A stretch of DNA of 64,000 nucleotides, taken from the NCBI GenBank assembly GCA_016808115.1, contig JAEQBH010001144.1:186001-250000 (forward strand), written 5' to 3'. The position numbers and the translations under genes are program-made. How positions within the stretch are numbered: position 1 is the stretch's first letter; each line of letters opens with the position of its first letter. The stretch comes from Tetrastigma voinierianum. Its lineage: Eukaryota > Streptophyta > Magnoliopsida > Vitales > Vitaceae. The notes below the pieces were generated by a model. It did no database searches. It saw only the letters and a program-made list of their open reading frames with translations, and was not told the origin of the DNA. Shown in pieces: positions 12,430 through 23,479 of the stretch.

Positions 12430-13600
12430 GGAAAAACCTCCTTTAGCCATTGAGGACAAGAGGCGCTCCTTGGTTCAGACATTTTGTGAATTATCCTGGT
12501 AGCAAAAGTAACCTCCTGAATTTAACCATCAAGAGGAGTGTTATGCTTCTGACACTCGGGGAAACATCATTCAGCCATCGAGGTGGAGCCACCCTATACG
12601 TATATTGGTGGGGCTCATCAGCAGATAAGTAGATGAGCGTAAAGATGAAAAATGAGCTCCCCAACCATTGTCACACTCTCCGGTGGTGGCCACTGCGCAG
12701 AGAATGCAGCTGCGCACCGACCGGGTTTTTATCGCTTCCACAAAGATGCTTCATCACCTAAGCTTCCACCAGACAAATGTCAACGAACGTCATTCTCTAG
12801 AAAGCACGCAGCCACCATGCATCCCATTTTGGAGGTAGAATTGTTTGATTTATGGGGACCCACTTCATGACCACGCATCACAGTCTCATGTACATTTTGT
12901 CGGCAAGATCTTATGTCTCAAACGTAGAAGCGATTCCGCCAAGCAACCAATGATGCTTGCCAGTAAGGCTCGTCTCAATTCTTGCGCAGCAATATATTCT
13001 CGTTTTGAACCCCTCGAAGCCTTGATCACGTGATAATAAAAATTCCATCGCAGAGAATAAGCGTAATTGATGTTCGCAGTATGGGGTACGCCATCGTACA
13101 TCTCGTGATACCACCCGCACTTCGCAAACTTTGACAAGTAGAGGTATCAAACGAGAAATCAAGTACATTCTCGTGAAGACAAGTAATGTTTTCTAGGAAG
13201 GATTGGTTCAAAAGATGGATCGATGCACTATGGGCATACCAGAGCATTTCAAAACCTTTGGGTATGTCACCTGTTCGTAATCACAGAGGGTGCTGGCCCT
13301 CCCAATAGAATCAGAGCATCGAGCCTGGTCGGCCATCGCTACCGACATTAACATGGATAGCACATTGGTCAATAGAAACGATCGTCTTAACCTGAATCGA
13401 TCTAATTTAAGAAGCTAAGCCTAAGAAAACGCCCCATTTATAAGGTGAACATGTCGCTTCCCGTAAAGAGATAAACACGCCCGAAAAGTAGCGTTCACTG
13501 CCGCATAACAAGTTCTTCTTATTCATTCCTACCCTAAAGCTTTTTCCTGTGGAAATTAAAGTCTCGATGGTCCCGGCTTCACAAAGCGCTGACTGGGCGT
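12430..13600 (+). pseudogene. TE3 integrase remnant
   Basis: In order on the plus strand: an APWFRHFVNY word near 12,465 (Athila 'PW-AHFVNYL'), the zinc-finger side 'CQRT-FSRK' followed by HPILEVELFDLWG at about 12,780-12,860, an IYSRFE-PLEALI stretch near 12,990 (family 'IFSRFG-PRALISD'), then 'QYGVRHRTS' and 'REIKYIL' (13,077-13,180) and DRCTMGIPEHFKT (family 'DALWAYRTAFKT'). Near 13,530 a KLFPVEI word corresponds to the 'LKLFPGKL' of the C-terminal GPF module. At least five frame changes are required. Confidence 0.8.
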
Positions 13601-14049
13601 CTTTTCCTCACGGGGTGGTTACACATCCCAGAAAGGTACATTCACGCTCACCACCCAACGACAGTTTAGCGTCTATGGAGGCGAAGCTCGCAGACAAGCA
13701 AATCATCCCTTTCGACAACAAGTAGATCAAATGTAGTAAGCTGGCCACATAGAGATTCAGGTCATTGAGCCAAATCACTTTGCCAAATGATAGAAGCCTT
13801 TGGAGTGGTGCAAACTGTGGTTTCCTTTGTTCATTCCTCTCTTCAGCCACTTCATTGTTTTTAGTGATCGTTAGCAATACGAGTTACGCCTCATTAATTC
13901 AGTTATCCGTCAGTTTGATTTTTCAAGTCTCCAAAGCTGTAGGTTCAAGACCCTTCGGCATTACTTCCAGAGTATTACATAAGTGAGAAGTTCTTTTCGT
14001 GAAACAAAGTTGCTCATGAAATTTTTTGCTTTTGGGTTTCTCCTGTAAC
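13600..14049 (+). other. TE3 spacer after integrase
   Basis: About 450 bp with no recognisable motif; frames on both strands are short. By position it is Athila 3' internal sequence. Confidence 0.4.
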
Positions 14050-14590
14050 GCGTCACATAATGTTTCACGTCTAACGTCAGCGACGCCTCTAACGCTTCGT
14101 GACGCTTGAATCAGCCGCCGACGCTTTTAGTTGACCTCATTACCGCCGCGACGCGGATTTCCAACGTCGCGACGCCAATTGACTCTTCTTTCGTCACGCT
14201 CGCGACGCGGATTTGCAACGCCGCGACGCCAATTCGATCCTTCCGCCGCCGCCGCGACGCGATCAACGTCGCCACGCCAAATCGTATCTTTCAGATCACA
14301 CGTCGCGACGTGTTTCAACGTCGCCGAAGCAGGTTTTCAACGTCGCACGCGGGATTTCAATGAATCCTCCTGAACGCCGCGCGACGCGCACTCTAAACGT
14401 CCGCCGCGACGCGCAGCAACCGCCTTCATCACGCGACGACGCTTCGCCCCAACGCGTCGCGACGCCGCTAAATCACCGTAACGCTGGCGACGCGTTCCGA
14501 ACGCCGCGCCGACGCCGTTTCACATCACTTCGCGAACTCGCTGACGCGTTCCGCGATCGCCGCGACGCCGGGTTCTCGCTTAAGGCCAAA
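14050..14590. repeat. CGCGACGC-rich block in TE3
   Basis: A CpG-dense stretch of about 540 bp packed with variants of (AACG)(C/T)CGCGACGC, often 15-40 bp apart. It makes overlapping arginine- and alanine-rich frames on both strands that look like genes only because of composition (for example 14,213-14,698). The same motif recurs inside both TE3 LTRs (about 7300-7490 and 17,640-17,815), so it belongs to this element family and is not a random GC island. Confidence 0.85.
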
Positions 14591-16080
14591 GAACGCCGGC
14601 TTCTATCTTGCCTCAACCCGCACACACCTACACCCTCAGTGCGCCTAGCCATCTTGCCCACCCTGTCCTCCCACCCTGCCTCAAAGCCCTCTTCATGACT
14701 ACCGGCTCCGAGGCCCCCACACCGTGCCTCCCTCCCACCCCACCATTGTGCACCTACGAGTCACCCTCTTTACCTGGTTCCGGGTCATTGTGGCATTCCC
14801 ACCACACTATGCTCGGTTCTAGCTTTTGGGTCGTCTTCTAGGGTACTTTTGTGCTCAAGGTTGGTCTAGGGGTCTAATAGGTGCTCGCTTAGTAAGATTT
14901 CAGGTCCATAGGAGTTCGAGTCATTAGTCAACACAAGGTTAGTTTTCGATTTCTTTTAGTACCACTAGGGTGTTTCAAGAGGCGTAAATTGTCGCGCTGC
15001 TGAGCCTGGTCCGAGGACCCGACTCTAACTCACGATGCTCACGGCTCAGGAATGCGTGCCGCCGACGGCTTGGCACCATTTGCAAAAACCGATCATCTCA
15101 TCAAAGAGAAGGGGTTTCACCACCCGACGAATTTCTTCCGCAAGACCATTGCGCTAGTGGATGGCGGTGTGAAGAAAGAACCAATTTCATCCAGCAATGA
15201 TGAGTGTGGTGCAGAGTTCTTACGCCAATCTCACCCCATGTCTTAAAGAAAAGTCGTAGGCAGCATATTGGTCGACTTCGCCATGAGTCGATCGACAGTT
15301 TTTATAACGGATCAGGCGTCCCCTCCGGGTCGCTCAATCGGCCTTTCACGAAAGCAACTACCAATTCCTCGCAGGTCATCCGGGTCTCTGACCAATGGCC
15401 GGGTGAGTGGAAAATTAATGTGGCTAGCTATCCACTCATCAGCGATTTCGCCTTCATCCCTAAAGCGGTCCGCATCACTATCACGCCTCATTCAAACACG
15501 ACTACCGTGTGTGAGGATCGCCAAGCGCCCGCCTCAATCACCACGCCATCTTGCGTGATATACCTTGATGTGGGGCAGCAGAGAGGATGCCATCCTCCAT
15601 AACCGCGGACGCCGAAGATGAACCCTCGTGGGGCACCCCTTCCACTCGGCCAGGCAAACGAGCCGGGTGCCCCGATGACAACAGGCCCGGTCTACCTTTA
15701 TCAAGGCTGCCCCCGGCTGCGGGTCACACCTCGGTGTCCCGCCCGAGGGAGCCATAAGTATGATTCCGGCTCATGAGCTCCTCCTCGACGAGATGACTCC
15801 AGCTCTCATGACCATTCAAAGCCCCAGATGGCCCCCTCGGGCGACCCTCGGAGACATCGCGCCTCCGTCCCTCACCCCACCTCCACCACCATCCCGCAAA
15901 GAAATGGGCAGCGGCAGCCTCCCTCCAACCCTTCACCCGATCTTGAGGACCTAAGTAGCCACCCACACCGAGCGTCGATCATGATTCCCCGGGAGTGCAG
16001 ACCCAGAGCACTAGTCCCTGCTACACGTAGATGGCGAGGCTAAGGTGGTCGACAGTGGACTGCTCGCTAATCGTGCCATC
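14591..16080 (+). pseudogene. TE3 post-integrase reading frame, resembling the 'plant transposon protein' domain
   Basis: After a proline-rich lead (about 14,600-14,760) the plus strand encodes, across frames, HLIKEKGFHHP (about 15,090), an 'EF-YANLTP' word at about 15,210-15,240, 'VDFAMSRSTVFI' (about 15,270), and then EWKINVASYPLISDFAFIPKAVRITITPHS-NTTTV (15,404-15,510; two adjacent words). This order resembles the extra ORF found in plant gypsy elements and annotated as a putative plant transposon protein domain ('EFYANL', 'VRG..V', 'L-P-AKAW---I---L-PT-H-TTV'). Its function is not established. From 15,600 to 16,080 it becomes a proline-rich tail. The identification is from memory of the family pattern. 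Confidence 0.45.
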
Positions 16081-17482
16081 ATTCTTCAAGCAGCCACATG
16101 CTAGCCTTTGTGCATGATCGCGCAGCCTCCCTATATTTCCACCAAATTTCCACACCACCTTCCGCTTCAACGCATGATCACCGGTGTGGGAGTCCCCTTC
16201 ACCTCTATTTGCTTATTTCGCCAAGTAACACACTCGAGATTTTTGTTTGGGGTGGGTAAGTGATCGCCCTGTTTTGTTTAAAATATTTCTTTAGTAGTGT
16301 GTAGTGTTTGTTTTGTTCAAAGATATTAGTTGTGTTTCCGCTAGTTCGCTTTTTATGTGTGTTTTGCTTAATAAAGGTCATTTTTATACATGTAGTTTCA
16401 TGTGTAGGTAATTCAGAAGTGTGTGCAAGTGTTGAAAGTCGAGATCATTTTTGACTCCGACCACTATTGACAGCATGATCAAATGCATACACGTTTGGAT
16501 GCTCTAATTAGGTTGAATAGGTAGGCTGAAGTGAACCAATTCCTCAAAATAATCAAGAAACCGCTTTAAGAACCCTATCACACTTCCCGCCACATGCCTA
16601 ATGACCTTCGTAGTATGCATAGGTGCCGAGACCAACTCACTAAAGTTCGACTACCGAGATTCGAACTACTTATGATGGGAGCACCCATTCAAAAGAGGAT
16701 TGCCAACAGCCCTAAACAAAAGAGAGAGAAAAATGGCAAAAACAATAGAAAAAGTGAAAAGAAAAGACAAAATGACAAAAATAGGTGGCGCCCCAAGATA
16801 AGAATAAGAGGATCATCCAATCGAATCCTACGCCCGAGGCCCCGTCAGCTTCAATGCCCCGAGCCAACCGGCCGGAGTTTATTGGATCTCACCGCTCATG
16901 ATAAGATGGATCATTCAATGCAACCTAGAGCCTCGAGGCTCTTCGAGTGTTCGTGGTGAAGTTTGAAGTGGGAATTTAATGCCTGGTGCCCCCAACTAAC
17001 CGGTGGGAGTCACCAATGGATCCCTCGCTACAGAATTACTACCTCCGACTAAAACTGCACTGTAGGTCTTCATATTCTTTAGGTATCACGCAGGGTTTCT
17101 GTATTTGGACATGAATAAAATGGGGTATGCCTCTCTATCCCTTTCTAGTTAGCTTCTTCCAAAATAGGTGAGTTGAAGGAAAGTTTGGGGGTGCCTGAAC
17201 CTAGGTATACCGGGAGGTCATTCATTATAAGCACATAGGGCTGGGAGCTATTGAATATCATGGATTACGTACTGTCACTTTGCATCTTATTTCAACTGAA
17301 GCTCTTAAGCTTCATCTGTATGCATTTGTGAACTTCGAGCAACAAATGTAGTGAAGTCATCCCAAATTGATCCTCTATTTTTCAGCATGTGCAACACCGC
17401 CTAGTGTTAGTTGCATTCATGTCTGGTGTGTCCTGCGAGTCGGCCTGCTTCTCGAGGACAAAGCAAGAAACCAAGTTTGGGG
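16081..17482 (+). other. TE3 3' non-coding region with polypurine tract (17,471-17,482)
   Basis: It includes the GTTTGGGGTGGG word at about 16,247, typical of the region after Athila coding sequence, and an A-rich patch at 16,710-16,800. It ends CCAAGTTTGGGG at 17,471-17,482, the PPT, directly before the LTR start TGTGATGAGCGCC. I see no coding motif. Confidence 0.65.
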
Positions 17483-18723
17483 TGTGATGAGCGCCTAAAC
17501 ACTTAAGGCTACTCGCGCTTGGCCTTCCATTTTTACGTTTATTTTATAGTAATTTTTAGAGTTTTTGTGGCTAGACTTCTGATTTGGTGTCTGGGTTGGA
17601 TGCAGGTACATTGGAGCTTAAAAGAGCACCAAGAAGCGCTGAGCAATGGGGCGCAAGTGAAGTGGTCGTTAATGCGTCGCATGTTCCAACGCGAAGACTC
17701 CCACGCCGCGACGCCCCGGCCGCCACTTTCGACGCTGAGTCAACAATGCGTGTCAGTGGAAACGCCGCGGACGCCCCAACGCCGCTGACAGAGACGCCGA
17801 AGGATTTACAACGTCAGTTAGACAAATGAGATTCGCACCTCATCATTTAAAAGAAGAAAGTGAATGGTTCAGAATTTGGGGATCGGAGGCGTATCAATTA
17901 AGGCACGGAATTCTAGAGCAGAAAGGACACAAAGTGAATTATGAAGCGTACAGTCTGTATTGTAATCGCTCCTACGTTGGATATTAGAATGATGTTTTTA
18001 ATACTAAATATTTAATTTTCATCCATGTTCTAGATCTTTCTAAGGTTATACTAACCCTTATTGCATGCCGATGGATTAAAGTTTGATCTTTAAGTATTAT
18101 TCATTGCTTATCAATTTGCTTGCATCTACTTATATCTCAGATTTCACTATGTTGATAATGTCTGGCCAAGATTAGCATAATCATAATCGGAGATCCAGAT
18201 GATCTGGAGAGAGTGAGGGTATTCGTGATCTGTAGAGTTAGCCTTCACCGATTCAAGCTAACAGAAATATTCGAACCCTTCGGCGTGGCATTCGGGGGGT
18301 TAGAATATTGTTACTTCCGGAATACCGAGTCGGGATAGAGATATACCGATTCTATTCACGGATAGGCGGATGGCGCCCCAGAGAGGATGTAGGCAGCATC
18401 ACTCGCCATTGAGATGGTTTGTAAATATATTGAATAATAATATCTTTAGAAAATTAATCCATTGAACGTGACAGGGGGAGATATAACCCTAGGCCTCAAT
18501 ACCAGTAATTCATTAGAATCAATAGCTTAGTCAAATTTCACATACTTAAATTCTTCCCTAGAATCATCTATTCAGATATCATTCAAAGTTTAACCTTTAG
18601 TCAATACACTCCGTCCCTGGATCTTATATCTGGGCTCACCTAGCACATCACAGGCTACTGGGCGACGTTGCGCACACTTGCGCACATAGGCGCAATTTTA
18701 CACACCCTGCTTTCCGCTTGTCA
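17483..18723 (+). repeat. TE3 3' LTR (1.24 kb)
   Basis: It starts TGTGATGAGCGCC after the PPT and ends near TTGTCA at 18,723, where the interrupted TE2 LTR resumes. It aligns with the 5' copy over most of its length, with many indels. It contains one CGCGACGC cluster at 17,640-17,815. Confidence 0.8.
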
Positions 18724-18951
18724 CCACACGTAGCTGTGCACTCGCCTGTGTAGATCATGCAAATGTAACTTTGCCTTCAATCCTTCGACAAATGTTTAAA
18801 ACCTCGTGGTCCGATTTTCATAGATCTGATAAAGAAATGAAGAAAAGAAAAAAATTAAAAAAAATTATTCTCTCTCTCCTATCCTCTTCCTCCCGACGCC
18901 CTCCCCCTTTTCTGATTGATTTTTTTTCCTTTTATTATTATTATAATATTA

Positions 18952-19041
<90 letters not shown>

Positions 19042-19479
19042 TATTATTACACATATTATTATCATTATCATTATTATTATTATCATTTTGAATACCATGT
19101 CTCATTGTCGATTCAAACCCATTTAAGACTCAAACACCATGATTTCTTTTGAAGCCCACTGATCTAAATCAACTCAGCCCAAGAAGATGGTACAAGGCCA
19201 AAAAAAGTTTTCTTCTTTCTTTCTTCTCCCTCATTTCCCGACTTCGAAATTTTCGAAATCTCGTCCCCGAAGTCATCAAGGGACTACCACCTGGGAAAAT
19301 CGTACAATATTCCATCTGCCTCACCCGACGAAACTTTTCTCGGGGTTGCTAGATTTCGCGAGACTTAATTTAACTACACAAATCTCGCTTCGTCATCTGG
19401 GAGATATAGAGAAATTTCTTTTTTGTTTTCAACCACCACTGCTTTTACCCTTTCACTGAATTTTCCCAAGCCTTACGCA
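18724..19479 (-). repeat. TE2 5' LTR, distal part
   Basis: It matches 2980-3576 of the 3' LTR. Shared features are GATTTTCATAGAT, the AGAAAAGAAAAAAATTAAAAA-type tract, the TTA microsatellite, CGAAACTTTT-CGGG-TTGCTAGATTTCGCG, and a GAATTTTC boundary. Read on the minus strand it begins TGCGTAAGG at 19,479. With 5112-7170 it makes a full-length LTR, which shows that TE3 jumped into TE2. Confidence 0.85.
18933..19087. repeat. TTA/ATT microsatellite inside TE2 5' LTR
   Basis: About 150 bp of TTA/ATT, longer than its partner at 3124-3215. Frames of poly-tyrosine and poly-leucine here are artefacts of the repeat. Confidence 0.95.
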
Positions 19480-19683
19480 TAGGACTGCAAGTGGGTTCCC
19501 GCTGATTTACCAGAGAGGAGATCCCTCAGTGGAGTTCCTATTTGTCAGATAAAGGGCACGAAGTACCATGATTCGCCGTCACTTCTGAAGCCGTGAAATG
19601 AGACACACGTAGGGACTTCAAGCTCCCAAGATGTCTCACTTGCTCGGGCAGTGCTACAAGTAGAACATCGGCCAAGATACACC
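19480..19683 (+). pseudogene. TE1 pol fragment: RNase H-integrase linker and zinc-finger region
   Basis: A short plus-strand piece between TE2 and TE4. It encodes KGTKYHDS, matching the 'GGTKMYHDLR' word that precedes the integrase HHCC finger in Tekay/Del elements, and then a QVEHRPRY word matching 'CQQVKAEHQRP'. The next expected word, 'PEWKWEH-TMDF', is found at about 48,885, on the far side of TE4. This places the piece between 866 and 48,852 of the same element. The alignment is short and frame-shifted. Confidence 0.55.
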
Positions 19684-20993
19684 CGTTTCTCATTGGAGGT
19701 AATATTATCAGTGCAATTTCAAGCCTCGCTTTATATCAAAGTTTTATGCGCTGTACCAATCGACTTCACAAACTCCAATTGATGCATTGAGGTCCCGCTT
19801 GTCACCCATCACATTTTTGTAGCTATTTTTTTAGTGTTTCAGATGTCAATGCCTCTATATCCCTTAATTTGATTCAAAAAACTCAATGAACCCTAGCCAA
19901 GTCTAAGGATGCATGATCAAACCGCAGGAATTCTTGAGCATATAATTAGCTATAGTGAGCTTCGAATGTGGTGCGAAGTTCCAACTCAGAAATTCTCACA
20001 GGGTCGCACTCGCAACCAACACCGGCAAGCCACCAGGACTGCTTTTGACCCAATCTTTTAAGAGTTTATACAAGTTTCGCTCTCATGTAATTTTTTGTGG
20101 TTTTTTAACACATTTTTGTAATTTCCTTAGTACTGAGCACCCATATATAAGCTCGCATTACTGTAATCAAATCAACCCTTTGTCACCCATTAATCAATCA
20201 AGGAAATTTGCACGGAGCTCTCTCCCTCCGCCGCTTCTTCTGTGATTTTCTCCTTCTTCTCCTTCCTACTTTCTTTTAAGTAGACTGTGTTTTCGTAAAA
20301 CACCCTCGATGATGACAAATCCAGTGGATGCTTGACTAAAAACCCCTCGATCCTTTGGAAGGAGAAGGCCACCTGGTGCTAATTTTGGGCTTAGTCAGAT
20401 GTTCTCATGTTTTATGTAGCTTTACATGGGCATAGTGGTTCAGCTTCTCACTCAGTTAAAATCTCTTAGGAATGCTCTCCTAATGTGTATTTGAAAGCTG
20501 GGTTCGGGATACTTTCACTAGATCTACTGATGCCCATTAGTTGCTGTCTCCTATTAGTTATTGTAGGGGTATGTTTTTGAGATGTTTTCACTGTTAAGGA
20601 CATTTATAACCAAATTTCGTCTTCAAGAGAAACCTGGGTTTGTGTTCTAAAGCCAAATGAAAGATCCGTTCTGAAATGACTATATGTCATGCCTCCTCAA
20701 CGCTGAGAAAAGACCCGATGTCGGGTTAACCTAGAACCCAGCAAGCAATGGGCCCGAGACTTCAAGGATTTCTCTTAACTCTTACTTCGCCATTTCGCAA
20801 GGCTTTTCAACCATTCGCACAATCGTTCGCCAAACCTTGCCAAAGTCCAACGAAGACACCATTTTCTCACGCACCGTAACTTTCCTCAAGAAGAAAAACC
20901 CGTCCCTTTACCGAATTCATGGAGCCACTATACCGCAAAGAGCTTTGCTACGCCGTAGTGGCAAACCAAAGTGCCAAACTTGATCCTGGAACA
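19684..20993 (+). repeat. TE4 5' LTR (1.31 kb)
   Basis: It aligns with 47,523-48,851 over its length. Shared words are TTTTATGCGCT, ATTGATGCAT-GAGGTCCC, GCATGATCAAACC-like, TTTTTTAACACATTTTTGTAA, ACTAGATCTACTGATGCCCA and AATCTCTTAGG-ATGCTCTCC. The start is approximate, being set by where the TE1 coding match stops. Confidence 0.8.
20144..20150 (+). promoter_or_regulatory. TATA-like element in TE4 5' LTR
   Basis: TATATAA followed by GCTCG is conserved at the matching place in the 3' LTR (47,997-48,003). This fits an LTR core promoter; a start site is not demonstrated. Confidence 0.5.
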
Positions 20994-21358
20994 TCCAGTC
21001 ATAGTTCTCGTTCAACCAAAATGGTCGTTGGTCGAGGATAAGTCCTTAGTAAGAAAGATGCACAATGAACTAACCGTGGCATCGTTCGTAACTGGTTTCT
21101 TTACCAAAGGTCTTCCATCGTAGTTTACTCATGTACCTTTAAATTCCACCTTGGTGGTCTGGAACTCCACCGGTGGGACTGCACTCGCTTTACCTTAGCT
21201 AACAACAACCTTTTGTTAGTTCCGAGCTTGTTGACTTTTACTGGTGGTGTTAATTGCAATTTATAGCCTCGACGTAAAAACACTCTGCGTATTAGAAAGG
21301 CCGGTGCTCCAATTGAACAAGGTCAGAAGTGCGTCTACGCACCAAATCAATGGAAACT
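20994..21358 (+). other. TE4 leader fragment
   Basis: Non-coding stretch between the 5' LTR and the TE5 insertion. ATGGTCGTTGGTCGAGGATA near 21,020-21,040 could be a worn tRNA-Asp-type primer site (TGGCGCCGTTGCCGGGGA), but several bases are lost. Nothing else is recognisable. Confidence 0.4.
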
Positions 21359-23354
21359 GTACTTCAAACGGGGTCCGCCGACTACCCTGCCAACCTGGAA
21401 TACTGGTGGACGTCGGAAAGACCCGACATTTTTCTTCACAAAACGGCGCGTATCTCTCGAAATGGGGAGCTCTATCCAAATACGCGTAACTCTCGTGATA
21501 AACCTGTTCCAAATGCTTCCAATGGTGCAACAGCTTGAGCGACATTTAAACTGGGCCACTCGCCCATAAACAATACTCAATATACATGCCAACCATGAAT
21601 CCAACTATATAACCAATAGTTACAAGAGTTAATATGTTTTTACCTTTAGGTGTCACACATACATTAACTTAAAAGTTCTTAATACATGTATACATCAAGT
21701 TTGACAACCCGCTTTCTTCTAATCCTCTCTGGCCTCAAGATCTGTACTGGTCCCCCGCACGCTCCCAGACCAGAAAATAATATCCCCGACTGTGGTGAGT
21801 TGGCTTCGCAGTGGAATCGCCCCAAGCGGCTACCCCACCACCCAAGTAGCGAATGTTCCAATGAAAAACACATTATTCCCAAGAAAATGCAGCATCTCAC
21901 TGAATGTCTATGCGGACTAACTCGTAACATTCGAGTCCTCATCGATTCTCCATCACACTCTCGCCTGCCTCCTCGTGATGAAATTATTATTTTGTTTGTT
22001 GTGGACAAACCCTGAAGCGTATATATCAATCGTCATCTCGACATTGATATGGCTATTTGCTTGTGGATCACCTCCTTCGAATATCACTGCCGCTCCGATC
22101 GAGACTTCACTTGGATCAACGATAATTAATATTTTTAGACAACCCTCCAACCGCTTTCTAGACTCATCTCATGCACTCACTCCTATAGTCCTAAGGTGTT
22201 CAAGGCATGCGGACCCATGTATGCCAATTCCACACAAGCCTAATTACTGTGTAAATATATAAACATGACATACAGTGCACTTAATTCACACAATCACAAG
22301 AAGTAATTAATTAATTCATACATAAAAATTAGCTCACTTGGTGATAATGATCAAACACGAGCAATTTAATTTTTAAATCACTCGACTAAACAATATATTT
22401 TCACAAAATATATTTTTAATTGCTTTCGAGAATAGTGAACCCTCGGTTATTATCCCAAAATTACACCATCGGCTCGGGACTCTGCGAACCCGCATTTCAC
22501 GCCATATTCCCTGAACAATTTAATCAAAGCATGATTTATTTCAATATTTCAAACTTAAAAACCCATCAGCCGCGGGTAATGATGGATCTACCAATGGATT
22601 CCGGTACTTAATACAATTCTAACTCCACAGTTGGGATCGATCAGCGTCCCCCAATCCGCCTTCGACTCCGCCAAACATTTGTAAAGTACTTAAACAGTGA
22701 TAAAACGCAGGCAGGAGAAACCCTCTCTACCTCTCGGAGTTTGCCAAAACTCACAAATCCGGCATCTTCACACTAAGCCCTTCTCCACAGAGCGCTCCTT
22801 CATTCCGAAGACTCACACTGCCTGATTTGTCGCAAATCTAGAAAAGTCGTAGACCCTCTCTAAAAACCACCATTTTCTGGCCACTCCGCAGCTGGCCCAA
22901 ATCACGTTTTTTGCTTCTTTTGAATTTGAGAAGACAAGGCATGTACACTATTTTGTCTTCTAAGGACTTAAAACAAACCCAAAATGCGCCTAGCTATGTC
23001 CCCTCTCATTTCAAGCCACACACATCTTCTACTTCCACTTCCTACCGTCCATTTTCATTATTTCTCTACTCATAAACACTTATGGCACATGAGTACATAT
23101 TATATGTGATCTTTCGTCGTGATCAAAATCGCTTTATGGCACCGAACCGCAACGCCGAAAAACTGTAAATTCCGACTATGTCGTGAATTTTACGAAATTT
23201 CATTTGTTAGCGCATTTCATGAGACGATTCCAACTAAGTAACTGCTTCATTTATCCGAGTTCTAGAGAATAAATTACAGATTGCGAACTAAATTAAAATT
23301 TTGTAATCGAATACGATTTTACCCTTTTCCGTAATCGGAATTTCTGTCTTACAT
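21359..23354 (-). repeat. TE5 3' LTR (2.0 kb)
   Basis: It aligns with 28,650-30,603. Landmarks are CAATATACATGCCAAC, GAATCCAACTATATA, the TCATGCACTC...CCTATAGTCCTA word, and GAATTTGAGAAGACAAGGCATGTACACTATTTTGTCTTCT-type sequence (22,923-22,962 versus 30,179-30,218), which is almost identical. On the minus strand it begins TGTAAGACAG at 23,354. Confidence 0.85.
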
Positions 23355-23372
23355 TCTCCCCTCCTTAAAGGA
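23355..23372 (-). other. TE5 polypurine tract
   Basis: On the minus strand AAGGAGGGGAGAA precedes the LTR start, after GGGACAAAATTCCTTT. This is the same layout as in TE1 and TE2. Confidence 0.8.
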
Positions 23373-23479
23373 ATTTTGTCCCGAAATTCAGACACCCAGA
23401 TCACTCACGTTGCTGCACATGCAACGGCACCCTTAACTGCAGCGTAAACAACATTAAATCTTAAACAACTAAACCACGA

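Larger units (their letters stand above)
7170..18723 (+). mobile_element. TE3: Athila-type LTR retrotransposon inside the TE2 LTR
   Basis: Order on the plus strand: 5' LTR (about 7170-8395), tRNA-Asp-like PBS (8402), leader/gag, protease (DLGAS), RT, RNase H, integrase, a CGCGACGC-rich block (14,050-14,590), a post-pol reading frame (15,040-15,560 core), PPT (17,471-17,482) and 3' LTR (17,483-18,723). The length of about 11.5 kb, the DLGAS protease signature and the PBS are all typical of Athila. Each domain is broken by indels and stops. It is younger than TE2, which it splits, and TE2 is younger than TE1. Confidence 0.85.
867..19479 (-). mobile_element. TE2: Tekay/Del-type LTR retrotransposon, gag remnant only, split by TE3
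   Basis: The element reads right to left. Its 3' LTR (867-3576), PPT (about 3577-3589), gag remnant, PBS (5097-5108) and 5' LTR are all in the expected order. The 5' LTR is in two blocks (5112 to about 7170, and 18,724-19,479) separated by the Athila element TE3. Together these blocks are about 2.8 kb, against 2.71 kb for the 3' LTR. Only about 1.5 kb of internal sequence is left, so pol has been deleted. TE2 lies between the RNase H and integrase-linker parts of TE1. Flanks TAGAT (861-865) and TAGGA (19,480-19,484) may be a decayed target duplication, but this is weak. Confidence 0.8.

Noticed and set aside
14106..14698. Overlapping arginine-rich frames on both strands, 62-161 residues
   Set aside because: Several frames are open at once because the block is packed with CGCGACGC words; they share no protein motif.
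18771..19152. Poly-leucine and poly-tyrosine open frames
   Set aside because: Same cause: the longer TTA/ATT microsatellite in the other TE2 LTR.
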